A DNA stretch of 64,000 nt from Dromaius novaehollandiae (taxonomy: Eukaryota; Chordata; Aves; Casuariiformes; Dromaiidae), in assembly GCF_036370855.1 (NCBI RefSeq), contig NC_088113.1:19798501-19862500 (forward strand), in the 5' to 3' direction. The position numbers were made by a program, and so were the translations under genes. The notes beneath the pieces were generated by a model that was not told the DNA's origin, searched no databases, and was given only the letters and a program-made list of their open reading frames with translations. This document shows positions 36,466-47,600 of this stretch, piece after piece; the stretch's first letter is position 1, and each line of letters opens with the position of its first letter.

Positions 36466-38885
36466 CCATGCCATCCTGCAGCAGAGACACCAGCACAAAC
36501 ACATCCAGGACAAAGTAGCACTCAGTGGCCACAACCCTGGCATCACGATCGGGAGGGAAGAAAGGTATCAGAGCAGGATGCTGAGAAGTAACCCATCAGC
36601 TCCCTCACACCTCGCTGGGAACAGAAGCTTCCCACGGAGCAGAGCTAATGGAATGACTGAGACCTCTTGGCCTCTTTCTCCAGCACCTCCTCCCTGCTCC
36701 CTAAGACCCAGAAGAGCCATCTCTTTCTCCCCTCCAGCAGGAAAGAGGCTGTGGCAGGAAGCAGGGTGCACACCGCGCCCCGAGCGTCGCGCCCCAAGCC
36801 TGGTGCCCCCAGCTTCGCGCCCCAAGCCACGGCTAGTCCTGGAGAGCGACCAGGAGGTGGCAGGCTCAACTCGCCCGCGGCGCGTGCCTCCTCCGCAGCA
36901 GCGTCTGGCCTCGCGACAGAGCAGCTGCTAACACAGTCCTAACCCATCACCTCAAAGGGAAGCCAGAGCATCTTCCCGCTGGAGGAAGAGGAGAAACGAG
37001 AGCGTGCGACCTGCTCTGAAAAGCAACCACAACTTGAGAGCTGTTTGTGCAATCAAGGTCAACGCGTACTGGACGCACGGTCACGCTCAACACCAGGGCC
37101 AGCACGGGGAGAACGGCCAAGCTGGTTTTGCTGCAGACCGTTTCTCTGTGCTCCTGTTTTGGATAAATAACCTAAGTCATTGGAAATGAGGAAGACGTCT
37201 GCATTTCCAGCCGTCCCTCCCCACCCCTGGCATTCTGCTCCCTGGGAGAGCATTTGAAAAATTGCGATTTGCTATAATTAGAAGTAACACTCACTTTCCA
37301 AGAGGAAACTGTGCAAAAGGTTGACTTCCTCTTTAATGCTATTTCAACTTGTTAACAGCTACATATTCGCAGCTCCAGTGGAGAAGGGATTTGCTGAGCA
37401 GCAGTCTGGATTGCTAACAAGAAATAAGAGTTTCTCTGATGCTTCCATGGGGATTAATCCCTTCAGGCATAAGACATCAGGTATTGAGATTCAGAGGAGA
37501 CTGTGACACTCTGCTCTCTCCCCTTGCAAAGAGCAGAGGCCGGAGGCCTCTCAACAATTCCTGCATCTTGCAGTTACTCCTTATCTCACCACCATTAAGC
37601 ATTGCCCCCCAAGGCTAATTAACACTGCCACATACAGCACTGGCTTGGAAATGCCAAAGACATCGGGAACTTCATTGCTGGAGCTTTCAACAGAGCTACA
37701 AGTCACAAGCAAGCTCCTTGTGATTCCATACAAGGAAATATTCACAACATACAATAAAAATAGCCTCCATCACTACACGTTACAATCACATCAGGGAGTT
37801 TCCAATCTCTGCAGTAATAAATGATGCCCTCCCTCCTCACCAAGGCATTCGCCCAGAGCACTCTGCAAACACTGATTAACCCTCACGACGCCCCGAGGAC
37901 GTGCTGCAGTGCCTATCGCAGTCAGCAGAAGTGACAGGACCAGGGGCATTGTAGCAAGTCAGTAGCAAAGCCTGGATGGTAACCACCGTTTTTTCTTCTC
38001 TGATAATCTCAGTAAAACATGGCAAGTTTACAGTGTATCTTGCCCTCTTCCACATTTCTGAAGCTTTAAGGCCAAAAGAAACTAATAGATTTTTCTCAGG
38101 GGTTCCCCCTTCGGTTACTTTTATGCTGAGCCAGGAACTCATCATGGATGAAAGCATCTCCAGAAAGGCAGGCAGCCTTAAATCAAAATTACTGAGAGGC
38201 AGAGAAACACCCCACTCCCCTTAGCAGAGGGGTTACATCTCTCACTATTCAAAATGTTTGTCTTATTTCTACTTTGAATTCATCTGCAGTTAACATCCAG
38301 ATGTTGGTCCTTACTAAACCACCCTTCTCTGTCACATTGTGGAGCTACTTACTCCTGTGCAGCTTTACTCATGCACTGCAAACAAATCACCTCTCAGGCC
38401 TCTTTTTGATCAGCTAACGGCAAAGGGCACTTTCATCTCTTGTTACAGAAAGCACCAGACTAGTTATTGGAAATAATCCTCCGGCCACAGCCACTCATGA
38501 TGGATTCTTGAGAATTTCTGAAACAAAGTCTCTCATTCAGACTCTGTAGTCCTTCATTAAATTCACTAAATAAACGTGGGTTCTCCTTCAAACCACCACC
38601 AATACAAAGGGCATTTCAGCAGTCAGCTCCCAAATGGTTTTCTTGAGACAGAATCAGGCCCGGTTCATTTATCTAAAAAAATCCCTCAAAAATCATTTTC
38701 CCAAACTTCTTCAGACAAGTAATCCGACCACATCTTTTTCACCCACTTAAATCCAGTTTTAGAAGACAGATATGCCAGTCCCGTGTCATTTATTGCCTCT
38801 GACCTCCTCTGTAATGCCAGAATTAGATGTGTGTGTGTCAGCCAGAGCTGCTGATTTCTCCTGCCTCCCCCTAAACATCTGCAAG
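36466..38885. other. Non-coding stretch, no gene seen
   Basis: Contains a small GC-rich, CpG-bearing block at about 36,770-36,910, then AT-rich DNA to 38.9 kb. Open frames are short. No coding exon with matching splice sites, RNA gene or further mobile element is recognised. Confidence 0.5.
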
Positions 38886-38974
38886 GGAGCAAGCTGGTTT
38901 CTGTGGAAGCCATGGCTCCCATACAAGGCAACCACTCCCTGGCCAGCGAAGGACAGCTGGAAATGTTTGACCAA
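38886..38974 (+). other. Exon-like segment (possible internal coding exon)
   Basis: A pyrimidine-rich tract ends in an AG at 38,885. A strong donor, CAA|GTAAGAG, sits at 38,975. The 89 bases between have one frame open through both boundaries: 29 codons after two leading bases, ending in phase 0. The composition is protein-like, including Gln-Leu-Glu-Met-Phe-Asp-Gln at the donor. The acceptor is only fair because CAAG replaces CAG. No partner exon in compatible phase was identified, so this may be a non-coding RNA exon or chance. Confidence 0.2.
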
Positions 38975-41900
38975 GTAAGAGATTTACTTGGCGGAGCATC
39001 GCTTAATTCTCTACAACAAGGGAGAGGCGAAATACAACTGGGCCACCTAAAAAAGCAAAATATCACCCTGTGTTGTTTGTTTTCAAAGGACGCTTGAGTT
39101 TCTGCAAATGTCATGTTTGCCTCCAGAGAAGTGAGGAAGAAACTTGATCTGGTGGTAAGTTAAATGCCATCCCTCCTCCCACTCATTTCAGAGAGCAGAG
39201 GGCCTTGGCCAGATAGGGTTCTCCAAGAAATCTGCAGGGATTTGCTTCGGGGGGTTTACCCTCCCCGTACAGCATCGTTAGGTGCAGACGGGTACCGCTC
39301 CTCTGCTGCAAAGCGGGCACCTCTGCTTGCGCCCCACGGCAGTCCCGGACTGCGGCCGGCCAGCACGCAGGCAGCTCCGAGCACCCAGGGAGGCTCGGGT
39401 CAGGCTGCGTGTGGCTGCACAGACCTGGCATCGCCGCGCTGGGAAAGGGAAAGGCAGCTGCACCCGTCAGGCAGATTAGAGGTGATAGATAGACGGACAG
39501 GCAGGCAAGCAGGCAGCCTTTTAAATAGTCTTCATATTTCTCCCATGACATCTGTCTGAAAGAGTTTAAATTATGATTCTTACTTAAAGCTCTGAAAGGA
39601 TTTAAAATGCTTAAATCCCTGTTAAAAACTAAACTACCAAAGCCTGGCTTGATACTACATTTTTAATCCACAATGAAAGCAGTGCACTGTATTTTAAGGC
39701 CTGCACAGCTCTCATGGAAATACCCTGTTAATGCTGAACTACTCTTAATGATCAACATTTTATAACACTGCTTTGGTGCCAGATTTGGATCCCAGTTGTA
39801 TCACAGCTGTACTGAAGTGACTCCATAGAAATTACACCCCTCCTTCCAGAGGGAATGAGAGATCAGAGTCTGCATGTGCAGCTTGTCCTGTTTTGGGATG
39901 CTACCCAAAGCACTAACTTGGAAGCAGAGGGCCCAGAGGCTGGCAGCGATATGGGAGAAATCACTTAGCTGCATCTCACCCCACTGCCAACCCGGGGTAC
40001 ACGGAGAGGGAGCAGCAAGTCCCAGGGCTAAAGGCTTTCAGCAGAACGAGCTGCTGCTGCCCACCCAGCCGAGCAGCCACCCGTTCTGCATGCTCTACTT
40101 CCTACACACGTAGCTGTGGCAGCAGCAGGCCCCCGGGGAACCTGCTAACACACTGAGCACGCCAGGGCCCCTTTCAGCTTCAGCTGTGTCCGGAGGGTCT
40201 CCGTCTGAGCAGGAAGCAAGAGAGCCTAGAGTAAGATCTTGGACTCCCAGAGCCAGAGCAGCCTGGCTAATCTCCCGCTGCCCAGACACGGAGGGGCACT
40301 GCAGGCAAGGCAGCTTCCCAAGGACATCACAAGCACTAGCCTGCAGAAAAGCCCGTTCGTAGCATACCCCATGGATGATAAAAGCCCAGGGGAGACCTTC
40401 AGTCCCCATTAGCCTTTCTGTATCATCTTTTAACACAGTTTAACTTCCACCTTTCCACACTGAGCATGGCCCATCGACCACAGGAACTGAACTGCCCAAA
40501 GGCAAGCCCCGAATCTCCCACCTTTTGGCCCCAAACCAAAAATACCTATAGCAAGAGCAGACACAACACTACACCAGCTCGGGGACAATTACCCTGTCCA
40601 TCCCTTCAACGCGCTTTGCTTGCTCTCGGACTGCACCGTGGGAGAGGAAGCTACATGCTGTCTTACATAAAACCATTGCACTCTGATGAGGAATTAGAGA
40701 AACAGATCTACCAAGTGGGGTGAAGCAAGGGCCTGGAGTCCACCCCTTGCAGTGGCACTGCCCTGTGTGACACATGGGGACATCCTCACCATGGGGACAT
40801 CCCCACTGTAGGAACATGATCACTGCCAGATGCGGTGCCTGTTCCCCATTCAGCTTGCAGCTGGATCTCATTGCCAGGGAAAGGCTTCTGACTTTGACTA
40901 TTCTGTTTATTCTCCTAAAGACCATAATCATCCTGCTAATTGTTTGGGTTTGTTCAGGTTTTTTTTAGCTAGCTCCTATTTTTGTGAGCCCATGTGCTGC
41001 GCTCCCTCTGCTGGCAGGCTCGCTTGGGCTGTAGGAAAGCCTGCTGGGGAAGGGGGAAAAGCAATTCCTGCTCTGACTGCCTGCAAAGAGTCACACTACA
41101 ACCCCTTCCCAGGCCTTGGCTTCAATAGGTTTGAGGGCAAGACCCGAGAGTGGCTTTCTACTGCCAGCTTTATTCCTCATAGCTTGGTTATCCTGAGTCT
41201 TCTACTTGTCAACAAAAAGAAGTGTAGTTTGGTAAAATTCAGGTATTCTTTGTGTTAGATGGAGAAACTCTTACACTTGAAATTCATGTCCACAGCAAGG
41301 AGACAGACTTGTACTGCTGATGATGGTTTTTAGCTATGAATTTCAAAGGACTACCATCTGATCCTCAGCGTCCTTGACAAACTGTAAGCAAAAACATGAA
41401 AGCAGATCTTGAAAATCTTAATTATGAAAAAAATTTAAGTGATCTCTTCATGAATTAAAACAAGTAACACTTCCTTCCAGCTGTCAGATTCCCTCCATAA
41501 CCTGTAATTCTAGCTTAGCAGAGATCTACTGAAAATCTGCTCCCTCGTCCCCAATAAAAACAGACTCCAGTATGTATATGGGACCCCAAACAGGCCCTTT
41601 GCTGGCTGGAAGAGTTTGATTTAGGCTGCAGGATGGAGAAAGTCTTGACATGAGACTGCAAGGAGGTGCTTGAGGAGGTCAAACGCCTCTGGAGTTGCTC
41701 CAGATCTATTCCATATATGTCTATTCTTTCCCAAATCTGTGATTATCTAAGTGATTGATGCTGTGATTTGCCAATGCTTTCAAAATAGCTCATTTTGGAT
41801 TCTCTGGCTTTCCTGCTCTTTCATCCCTTTCTCTCTGCATAGGTATGGGGTGAGAAGCACAAGGAGTTCCTGCTCTTGCTCAGCAAGAACCTCATTTGTA

Positions 41901-44250
41901 GTCCCCACAAGCATCCCTCTGACTTCTCCCAGGTTTTCAAGAGATGGCACTGCCACCTCTAATTGCAAACCCACCACTGGGACCTAGCAAGCCCCCTTCT
42001 CCTCCTCTGAGAAACGTCTCCTCAAGCAGAAAGGCCCTGGCGTTGCAGCTGGCCTGGAGAGCTTGTCTCCAAACACAGTGCCCTGTCGACTGAGGGACAG
42101 AAACTTGTGCACAGCCCAGACAGCTTCTCAAACGCATTTGTTCCATATTAATTGTGTAACGGCAGCAAAGCAATGGTGTCCAAATCCCACTATTGTCAAA
42201 TGTCAAATTGTGCCAGCATATGCCAAAGTCCCTCTAACAGCCTCCCTCTTCCAGCTATTGTGAACCAGATTACAATAGCTAAAAGGGCCCTTCAAATCAG
42301 CAGACACCCACTGTCAGGGTGGGCACTTTTTGTTTTGCTTTTTCCTGGGAAAACACAGAGACTGGGGCACACATCAGAGTTCAGATTTGCAGGTACCCTC
42401 AGCACCTACTGTGGTTTACTTCCGAAGGATAATATTCCTAAAGAGCAGGAAGCATTTTCCAAAGAGAAACAAAGGGATGCTTCAGCAATGAGCCTTCCCA
42501 AGCCCAGTGCCAGGAAACACACTTCAGCGCAGGATTTCAATGGTGTGTTTTCCCAATTCTGTTTGGATTTTTGTTTCATTATGTTGTGTGTGACTGACAA
42601 CCCTTAAACATGCCACAACGTAGGGCAGACTGTTCATCACCACTGTAAGCAATGGCTGTGAAACACCTCGCACTTCACTGCCCCAGTACACAAGTGCTTC
42701 AGCCTCTTACAGCCTCGCAGTACGATACACATCCCTCACAAACAGCACTGCTGCCTCTGTGCATTGCAGCGTCTCGAAGCAACACGCATCAGAAGTGCTG
42801 GAAGCCCTCGTGGGGTTTTTGGGGGTGGGAAGCGCAGCTGGGGGTCAAAACCTGCCCAGGACTCCCTCAGCCTTAGGTTCACAGCATTGTGCTGTCCTAA
42901 AACTGATCACGCAGTATCCTATTTTCACCAGCTCCGTATTTTTTTGATATCTTGAGCGAATCCCAGTGCAAGAAAATCCCTTATGAAACTATGCTTCAGA
43001 GAAGGTTTCTTACAGAGCAAAAGGCTTCCGAAAGCCTTGGGGCCTCTCTCCTCTCTAGCAGTGCGGTGGATGGGATTAAGCCTGGGCTCTTGCAGAGCAG
43101 TTTCAGTGCTACTTTCATCATCAGAGCATCAGAGAAAGCTTTTGATGGACATTAATATGAGCCGGAGGCCAAGTCATTAACCTAAAAGTAGGGGAGTTTT
43201 TCATCAACCCTATTCAGTAGGAAAGTTCAGAAATGGTAAGAACACTCTTAAAATCAGCCAAATAAAAGGCAAGACACCCCCCCATATAGACACTTTCTTG
43301 CTAAAACTATTAATAAACATTGCATATTGCGTCAATCTCTGAAGGTCAAAGCAATCTTTTCCCTAGTGGAAGCTCTTACGAAGTTCTTTAGAACTGCATT
43401 TTATGCCTAAATGTGCTTCTTTAATGAGGGCAATTTTACATCTGTTCAGGTAAAACAGGCTGTTGTAGATTTGCTTTCTTCCGTGGTTTTATTATACCCA
43501 GTTGGCTGATGATGCCCAGCCAAAAGAAATGAAAGATGCTGGGAAATAAAAATGGAGTTCCTGAAATTATTTGTCTTCATAATAAAAAAACAACAGGCAC
43601 ATGAAGCAGTGCGCTTCAGTACTTGTTTACTGAGATTTCACCGTATGCCTTTTCCGATTATAAAAAAGCACTTAACTAACATGAAAAAATTAATTCTCCT
43701 CCTAGACAAGCCATTTGCTTGCAACTACAACATGGAAAGGAAAAACGAGCCAGCTGTGCACTGCCCAAAAGGGCACAAAGGCTGCCGGAGAGGGACGCCC
43801 TTGGCGTGTCAGTAAATGCATCCCACGGCCGGAGGTACCGAGGAGAATCAAAAATATAAAACACACCAAGGCCTACAAGTGGGAACAGCCAACAGAAAGC
43901 TCTCTAAAAAACTCCAGTTTGCAGTAAATTTAAATCGTAGCAAGTGACTCGTGTTTCTACTGGCAAAGAGAGGACATAGAGAAGGCACTACATGAGAAAA
44001 ATTCAAACAAGCCCTTCTGTGAAAATAATGCTAATTATGAATTATTACTGCAGCAAAGTGTCCAGAAAGCCGCAAGGGCCCCGTTCTGCCGGGGAGGCCC
44101 AGCCAGGCAAGCACAGGCCTTGGCAGCACGAGGAGGGCGATGACGCAGCCTTTAGCACCTGACGCACCAGTGCAGCACCCTGGCCAAAACCCCACGCTAT
44201 CATCACAGGATTGTGAAGAGGGCCAGGTGAGAACATGGACCAAGCAGTGC
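38975..44250. other. Non-coding stretch with one old repeat fragment
   Basis: About 5.3 kb without a supported gene. GC is moderate at 39.2-40.4 kb and the rest is AT-rich. A direct repeat of CATGGGGACATCC occurs at about 40,770-40,800. The segment near 39,775-39,840 looks like an old sauropsid repeat and is listed separately. Open frames are short and unremarkable. Confidence 0.5.
39775..39840 (+). mobile_element. Possible ancient sauropsid repeat fragment
   Basis: The words GATTTGGATCCCAGTTGTA, ACTGAAGTGACTCCATAGAA and ATTACACCC follow each other. This resembles a dispersed sauropsid sequence built around a GTAACTCCATTGAAGT-type core. I identify it only by memory of such words. The family is not certain and the copy is strongly diverged. 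Confidence 0.35.
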
Positions 44251-44452
44251 CGCCGAGGGCCACGGGGCACAGCGCCGACCTGCCCCCACCCGCCATCCCC
44301 CCGGCACCCGCCGCCATTTCCCCCCCGCCCCGCGCCCGCCGCCATTTCCCCAGCACCCCCTAGCAACCGCCCCTTAGCAACGCTAAGCCCCGCCCCCGCC
44401 GCGCAGGCCACGCCCCCCGCCGCTCGGCCTCGCCCCCAGTGGCGGGGCCGCC

Positions 44453-44463
44453 GTCACGTGGCC
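44453..44463. promoter_or_regulatory. CACGTG E-box
   Basis: GTCACGTGGCC contains the palindromic CACGTG core bound by USF, MYC/MAX and MiT/TFE factors. It lies 14 bases upstream of the first X-box, within the island, which supports a proximal-promoter assignment. Confidence 0.55.
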
Positions 44464-44466
44464 GGC

Positions 44467-44479
44467 GTTGCCTAGCAGC
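44467..44479 (+). promoter_or_regulatory. RFX X-box 1 (one mismatch)
   Basis: GTTGCCTAGCAGC fits the RFX-family X-box consensus GTNRCC(0-3 N)RGYAAC with a one-base spacer and one mismatch in the right half. RFX2/RFX3 sites of this form, close to transcription starts, are the hallmark of cilium genes. Two further right half-sites (AGCAAC) lie about 90-110 bases upstream, at 44,362-44,367 and 44,376-44,381. Confidence 0.7.
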
Positions 44480-44482
44480 GCC

Positions 44483-44496
44483 GTGGCCATGGCAAC
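44483..44496 (+). promoter_or_regulatory. RFX X-box 2 (perfect palindromic match)
   Basis: GTGGCCATGGCAAC matches both halves of the RFX consensus, GTNRCC and RGYAAC, with a two-base AT spacer. It lies three bases after X-box 1. The spacer and first right-half base form an ATG at 44,489, in the strong initiation context GCCATGG. The same bases may therefore be read both as a factor site and as a start codon. Confidence 0.75.
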
Positions 44497-44623
44497 GCCG
44501 GCACACCGGCGGCGGGGCGCGGGCCGCGCCGGGCAGGAGGCCGGTAAGAGCGGTGGCCGGGGGGGGCCCGCACCCTCCCCGGGCTCGGCGGGGCCGGGAA
44601 GCAGCAGAGGGGCAGAAGCCACG
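44489..44623 (+). CDS. Candidate first coding exon of the small X-box gene
   Basis: Two first-exon models are possible. With the donor ACG|GTGAGG at 44,624, the frame from the ATG at 44,489 (context GCCATGG) stays open for 45 codons. It ends in phase 0 and joins exon 2 without a stop, giving a 220-residue protein with an N-terminus rich in Arg, Gly, Ala and Pro. With the stronger donor CCG|GTAAGAG at 44,544, the join is phase 1 and meets a stop a few codons into exon 2. In that case exon 1 would be non-coding and translation would start at 51,677. The transcription start is not visible and probably lies between the E-box and the X-boxes or just after them. A high-GC exon can stay open by chance, so the coding call is tentative. 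Confidence 0.4.
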
Positions 44624-47600
44624 GTGAGGGGCGCACGAGCCGCCCGACACAGCCCGTTGCCACCGCAAGGCCTTCGGGCCCGCCGGCACAGCCCCTGCAG
44701 CAGCGACGGGGGCGTCCGGGGAGGGGAGAGAAAACCCTGACAGAAGCCAACCGCCGCGGGGCTCCCCGGCTGCTCCCCCCGGGCCCACACGCCCGTGGAG
44801 GCCGGCCAGGGAGGCGCGAGCAGCGCCTCGACCTCACAGGAAACCCCAAATCTGCGCGTGGGGAAGGCAGGGCGCGGGGAGCCGCAGCCCGCGCCCCCCC
44901 GGGCACCGCAAATCAGAGCGCGACCGGCTGCCCGCCCTAACGCCCCGGCCGCCGTCAGGCTACCACTGCCTTCCCCGGCCAAAGTGTCTGCGCCTGTGGC
45001 CACACGAGCTTCCTTTTCACCGCTTTTTAAGTAAACTTACAGGCTCCATAATGGCAGGGAACAGCCTGATCTCCTGTGCAGTTTCGCTGTGGTCCCTCAG
45101 CCCAGTGCTTGCAGCAGGGAGAGATTCCCAGGTGGCTCCTGTGCCAGGGATGGCTTCTCCTGGGAAACCAGACTTGGGGCTGCCAGCATTCAAAAGGTTA
45201 TTCCCCAAGGGTTGTTCCACAATCTATGATGTCCCTCAAGGCCTCCCTTTAAAGGAAAGAAAAAATTCAGGCCAACCTCCATGGTGTTTATAGAAAATGT
45301 GACTTACAGTGTTTGAATCTGGATGCCTGGTGTTAGGGGAATGCTGTTCTCAGGCAAAGCCAGCATCATCTCAATCACCAGTGGGCTTGCAAGGTTGCCC
45401 ATGGTCAGTTCCAACAGCGTGCACAGTCACAAAGTGTCCTAGAGAGCTGTGCTGGATTTTTGAGAATTGTAGGTTATACAGATGTTTATCATGTTCCATT
45501 TAGCAACTGCTTAATCTAAAGGTTTCTTGAGTTAGAAACAGCTTTTTGCTGTCCAGAGAACCATATCACAGAAATTGGATTTCTGGAGCTATCTTCTCAT
45601 ACTCTATTCCCTTTGTATTACTAGTAATTATGTAATGTTAAAAGAATTCCTAAGCAGAAGATGTAGGAAGATGTGATCTGTTCCCAAAACCTACCATTCT
45701 AAGTTACAGAAACAACTGAGTGACAGGTGGCAAAAAACAGACTGGGGAGAAAAGAGAGGGCTCTAATTCTATCAGTTTAATGAGTTCTTTCCTTATCAGC
45801 TTCAACCCTTGTCCAGATCTGCTAAACAGCTTTTCTTAGAGATAGAGTGACTATGAATTAGCATGTAGCAGCTTCTTTTGTTACACTGCCAGCCAGATTT
45901 TCAACAGTTCAACCTCTAAAGCACCAGGATATTTGCAAAGCCTGGCCACTAAAGCAAGCACACAGATGGCAACTGAGCACATCTGAGAAATCAAGACTTA
46001 TGGCCAAATTCTGAGGCCTCAGGGCCTTCACTGACCCATGCAATATTCAGGGCCTCCCAGGGTTCCTCTAGCAAGTTTTCACCTTAAAATATCCCCAGGT
46101 GTGGAAACTCAGCTGTGGTACCCAAACCAGCCGAGCTCCTCCCTTGGAAGACTGTGTTTGGATCGTAGTCGCATGGACGTACCTGCGGTGAAGAGGCAGC
46201 GATCCGGCCTGGGAGGTGTATGCCATGATTCTTGGCACTGCAGTACATTTCATGGCCCTGGGAAATGGGTTAAGATATTTTGGAGAAAAATCATCCTTTC
46301 CTTCATTTTTAGCCTGAGAGTGCAGTGCACTGAAACGATTCTTGCTCTCCCCTCTTCTGCCCAGTCCTGTCAGTAACAGGAATGGATCCAAGTTAGGAAA
46401 GATGTCTGTGGGAATCATCTCAGCCACAGATCTTCCTGCTCCAGCAGTGTTCAATAACTCTTAGAGTGACATAGAATGAGAATCTCACTTGTCTCATTGC
46501 TACCATCAGGAAAACCAATGTTGTTTTTATCTCGGACCACATGAATACCGGAGCTGACCTCCTCTTAAGAAACTGGTTCAGCTCTAAACCTCACCATGCA
46601 ACCATTTATAGAACTTTAACCCACACTAAAGCCACTTCCAACAGCTAAGAGAAACCTTGAAACTAAAAAGCCAAACTGCAGGTGGTCCTTGTTTGTTGGG
46701 CAAGGATACTTTTTTCCTCAGCAGATGTGAAATTGAGTTGTATCTTATAAATTGCCCAAAGGCCTTAACAAATTTAGAAGGTAACAGTATTTATTCTGAT
46801 CTGTGTTGCCCATACTATTTTCTTAGTGGTGCAAAAGCTCTTTACCCCTCAGTTAAGATACTTCTTGCTTCACTACAGAAGTCTGGAAATGAGGCCACAT
46901 TTAGCATGGAAAACAAAGGAATACAGCACACTTCATGTGCATAAGGACAGTTAGGACAGGTATCACTGAAGCAAGGGACTTTTTGAGCCACACAGTTGAG
47001 TGGTTTTTTTCCTCTCCCCTTCTGAGACTCAGATGACATCCCTCTGGTGCATAGGTGACACTTGGCAGGAAAATACATTCAAGTTTTGTAACAGGAGTTG
47101 ACAGCATCTATGCACTATTGCATTTGGAGATTTAAGACACATGAGCAGACAGCTAGATCTGCACCAGCTTTGATTAAATTAAGTACTGTGGATTCAGTCT
47201 CCTGAATTTCTTTTTGTTGGGAATAAATAGCATAGAGGTAAATGCCTGCTTTTTGTTACAGGCCCACAATGGTATCCCTAATGTAATATTTTAATGAACC
47301 ATTTATGAATGAGCCTTACAAATGACTAGTTTACTCTGAATTTGGATTTAAGAGCACTGACAAATTTAAGACTTTTCAGGTTTGTGGAGCTACTGGCCTG
47401 AACAGTAACTGCTTAAAAGCTATGTAGATTAGCTGAGCATAACCTGAGCCGCATTTCCTAAAGAGCAGAAGAACCATGGGCATAGAATCCCTGCAGAAAC
47501 ACACAGGCACCTTCACTGAAAGGATGCTTAAAATGCATATACAAGTGTATACACAAAATGTGTATGTGCATCTGTATGCACTGTGTGCAGTTATTTTTAT

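Larger units (their letters stand above)
44250..45000 (+). promoter_or_regulatory. CpG-island promoter of the small X-box gene
   Basis: An abrupt GC- and CpG-rich island lies between AT-rich flanks. It combines, left to right: two GCCGCCATTTCC YY1-type sites (44,311-44,321 and 44,337-44,350), two AGCAAC half X-boxes, a GTCACGTGGCC E-box, and two full X-boxes. There is no TATA box, as is usual for island promoters. The + strand gene with exons at 51.6-57.2 kb begins here. The YY1-type sites read AAATGGCGGC on the minus strand, which allows divergent transcription to the left, although no minus-strand coding gene is recognisable. Confidence 0.75.

Noticed and set aside
45051..45293. 80-codon frame after a TTACAG sequence just past exon 1
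   Set aside because: There is no donor at its end, and its stop would truncate the gene. A retained alternative exon cannot be excluded, but nothing supports it.
46657..46944. 95-codon open frame in intron 1
   Set aside because: No splice sites at its borders and no motif. It is compatible with chance in this 7-kb intron.
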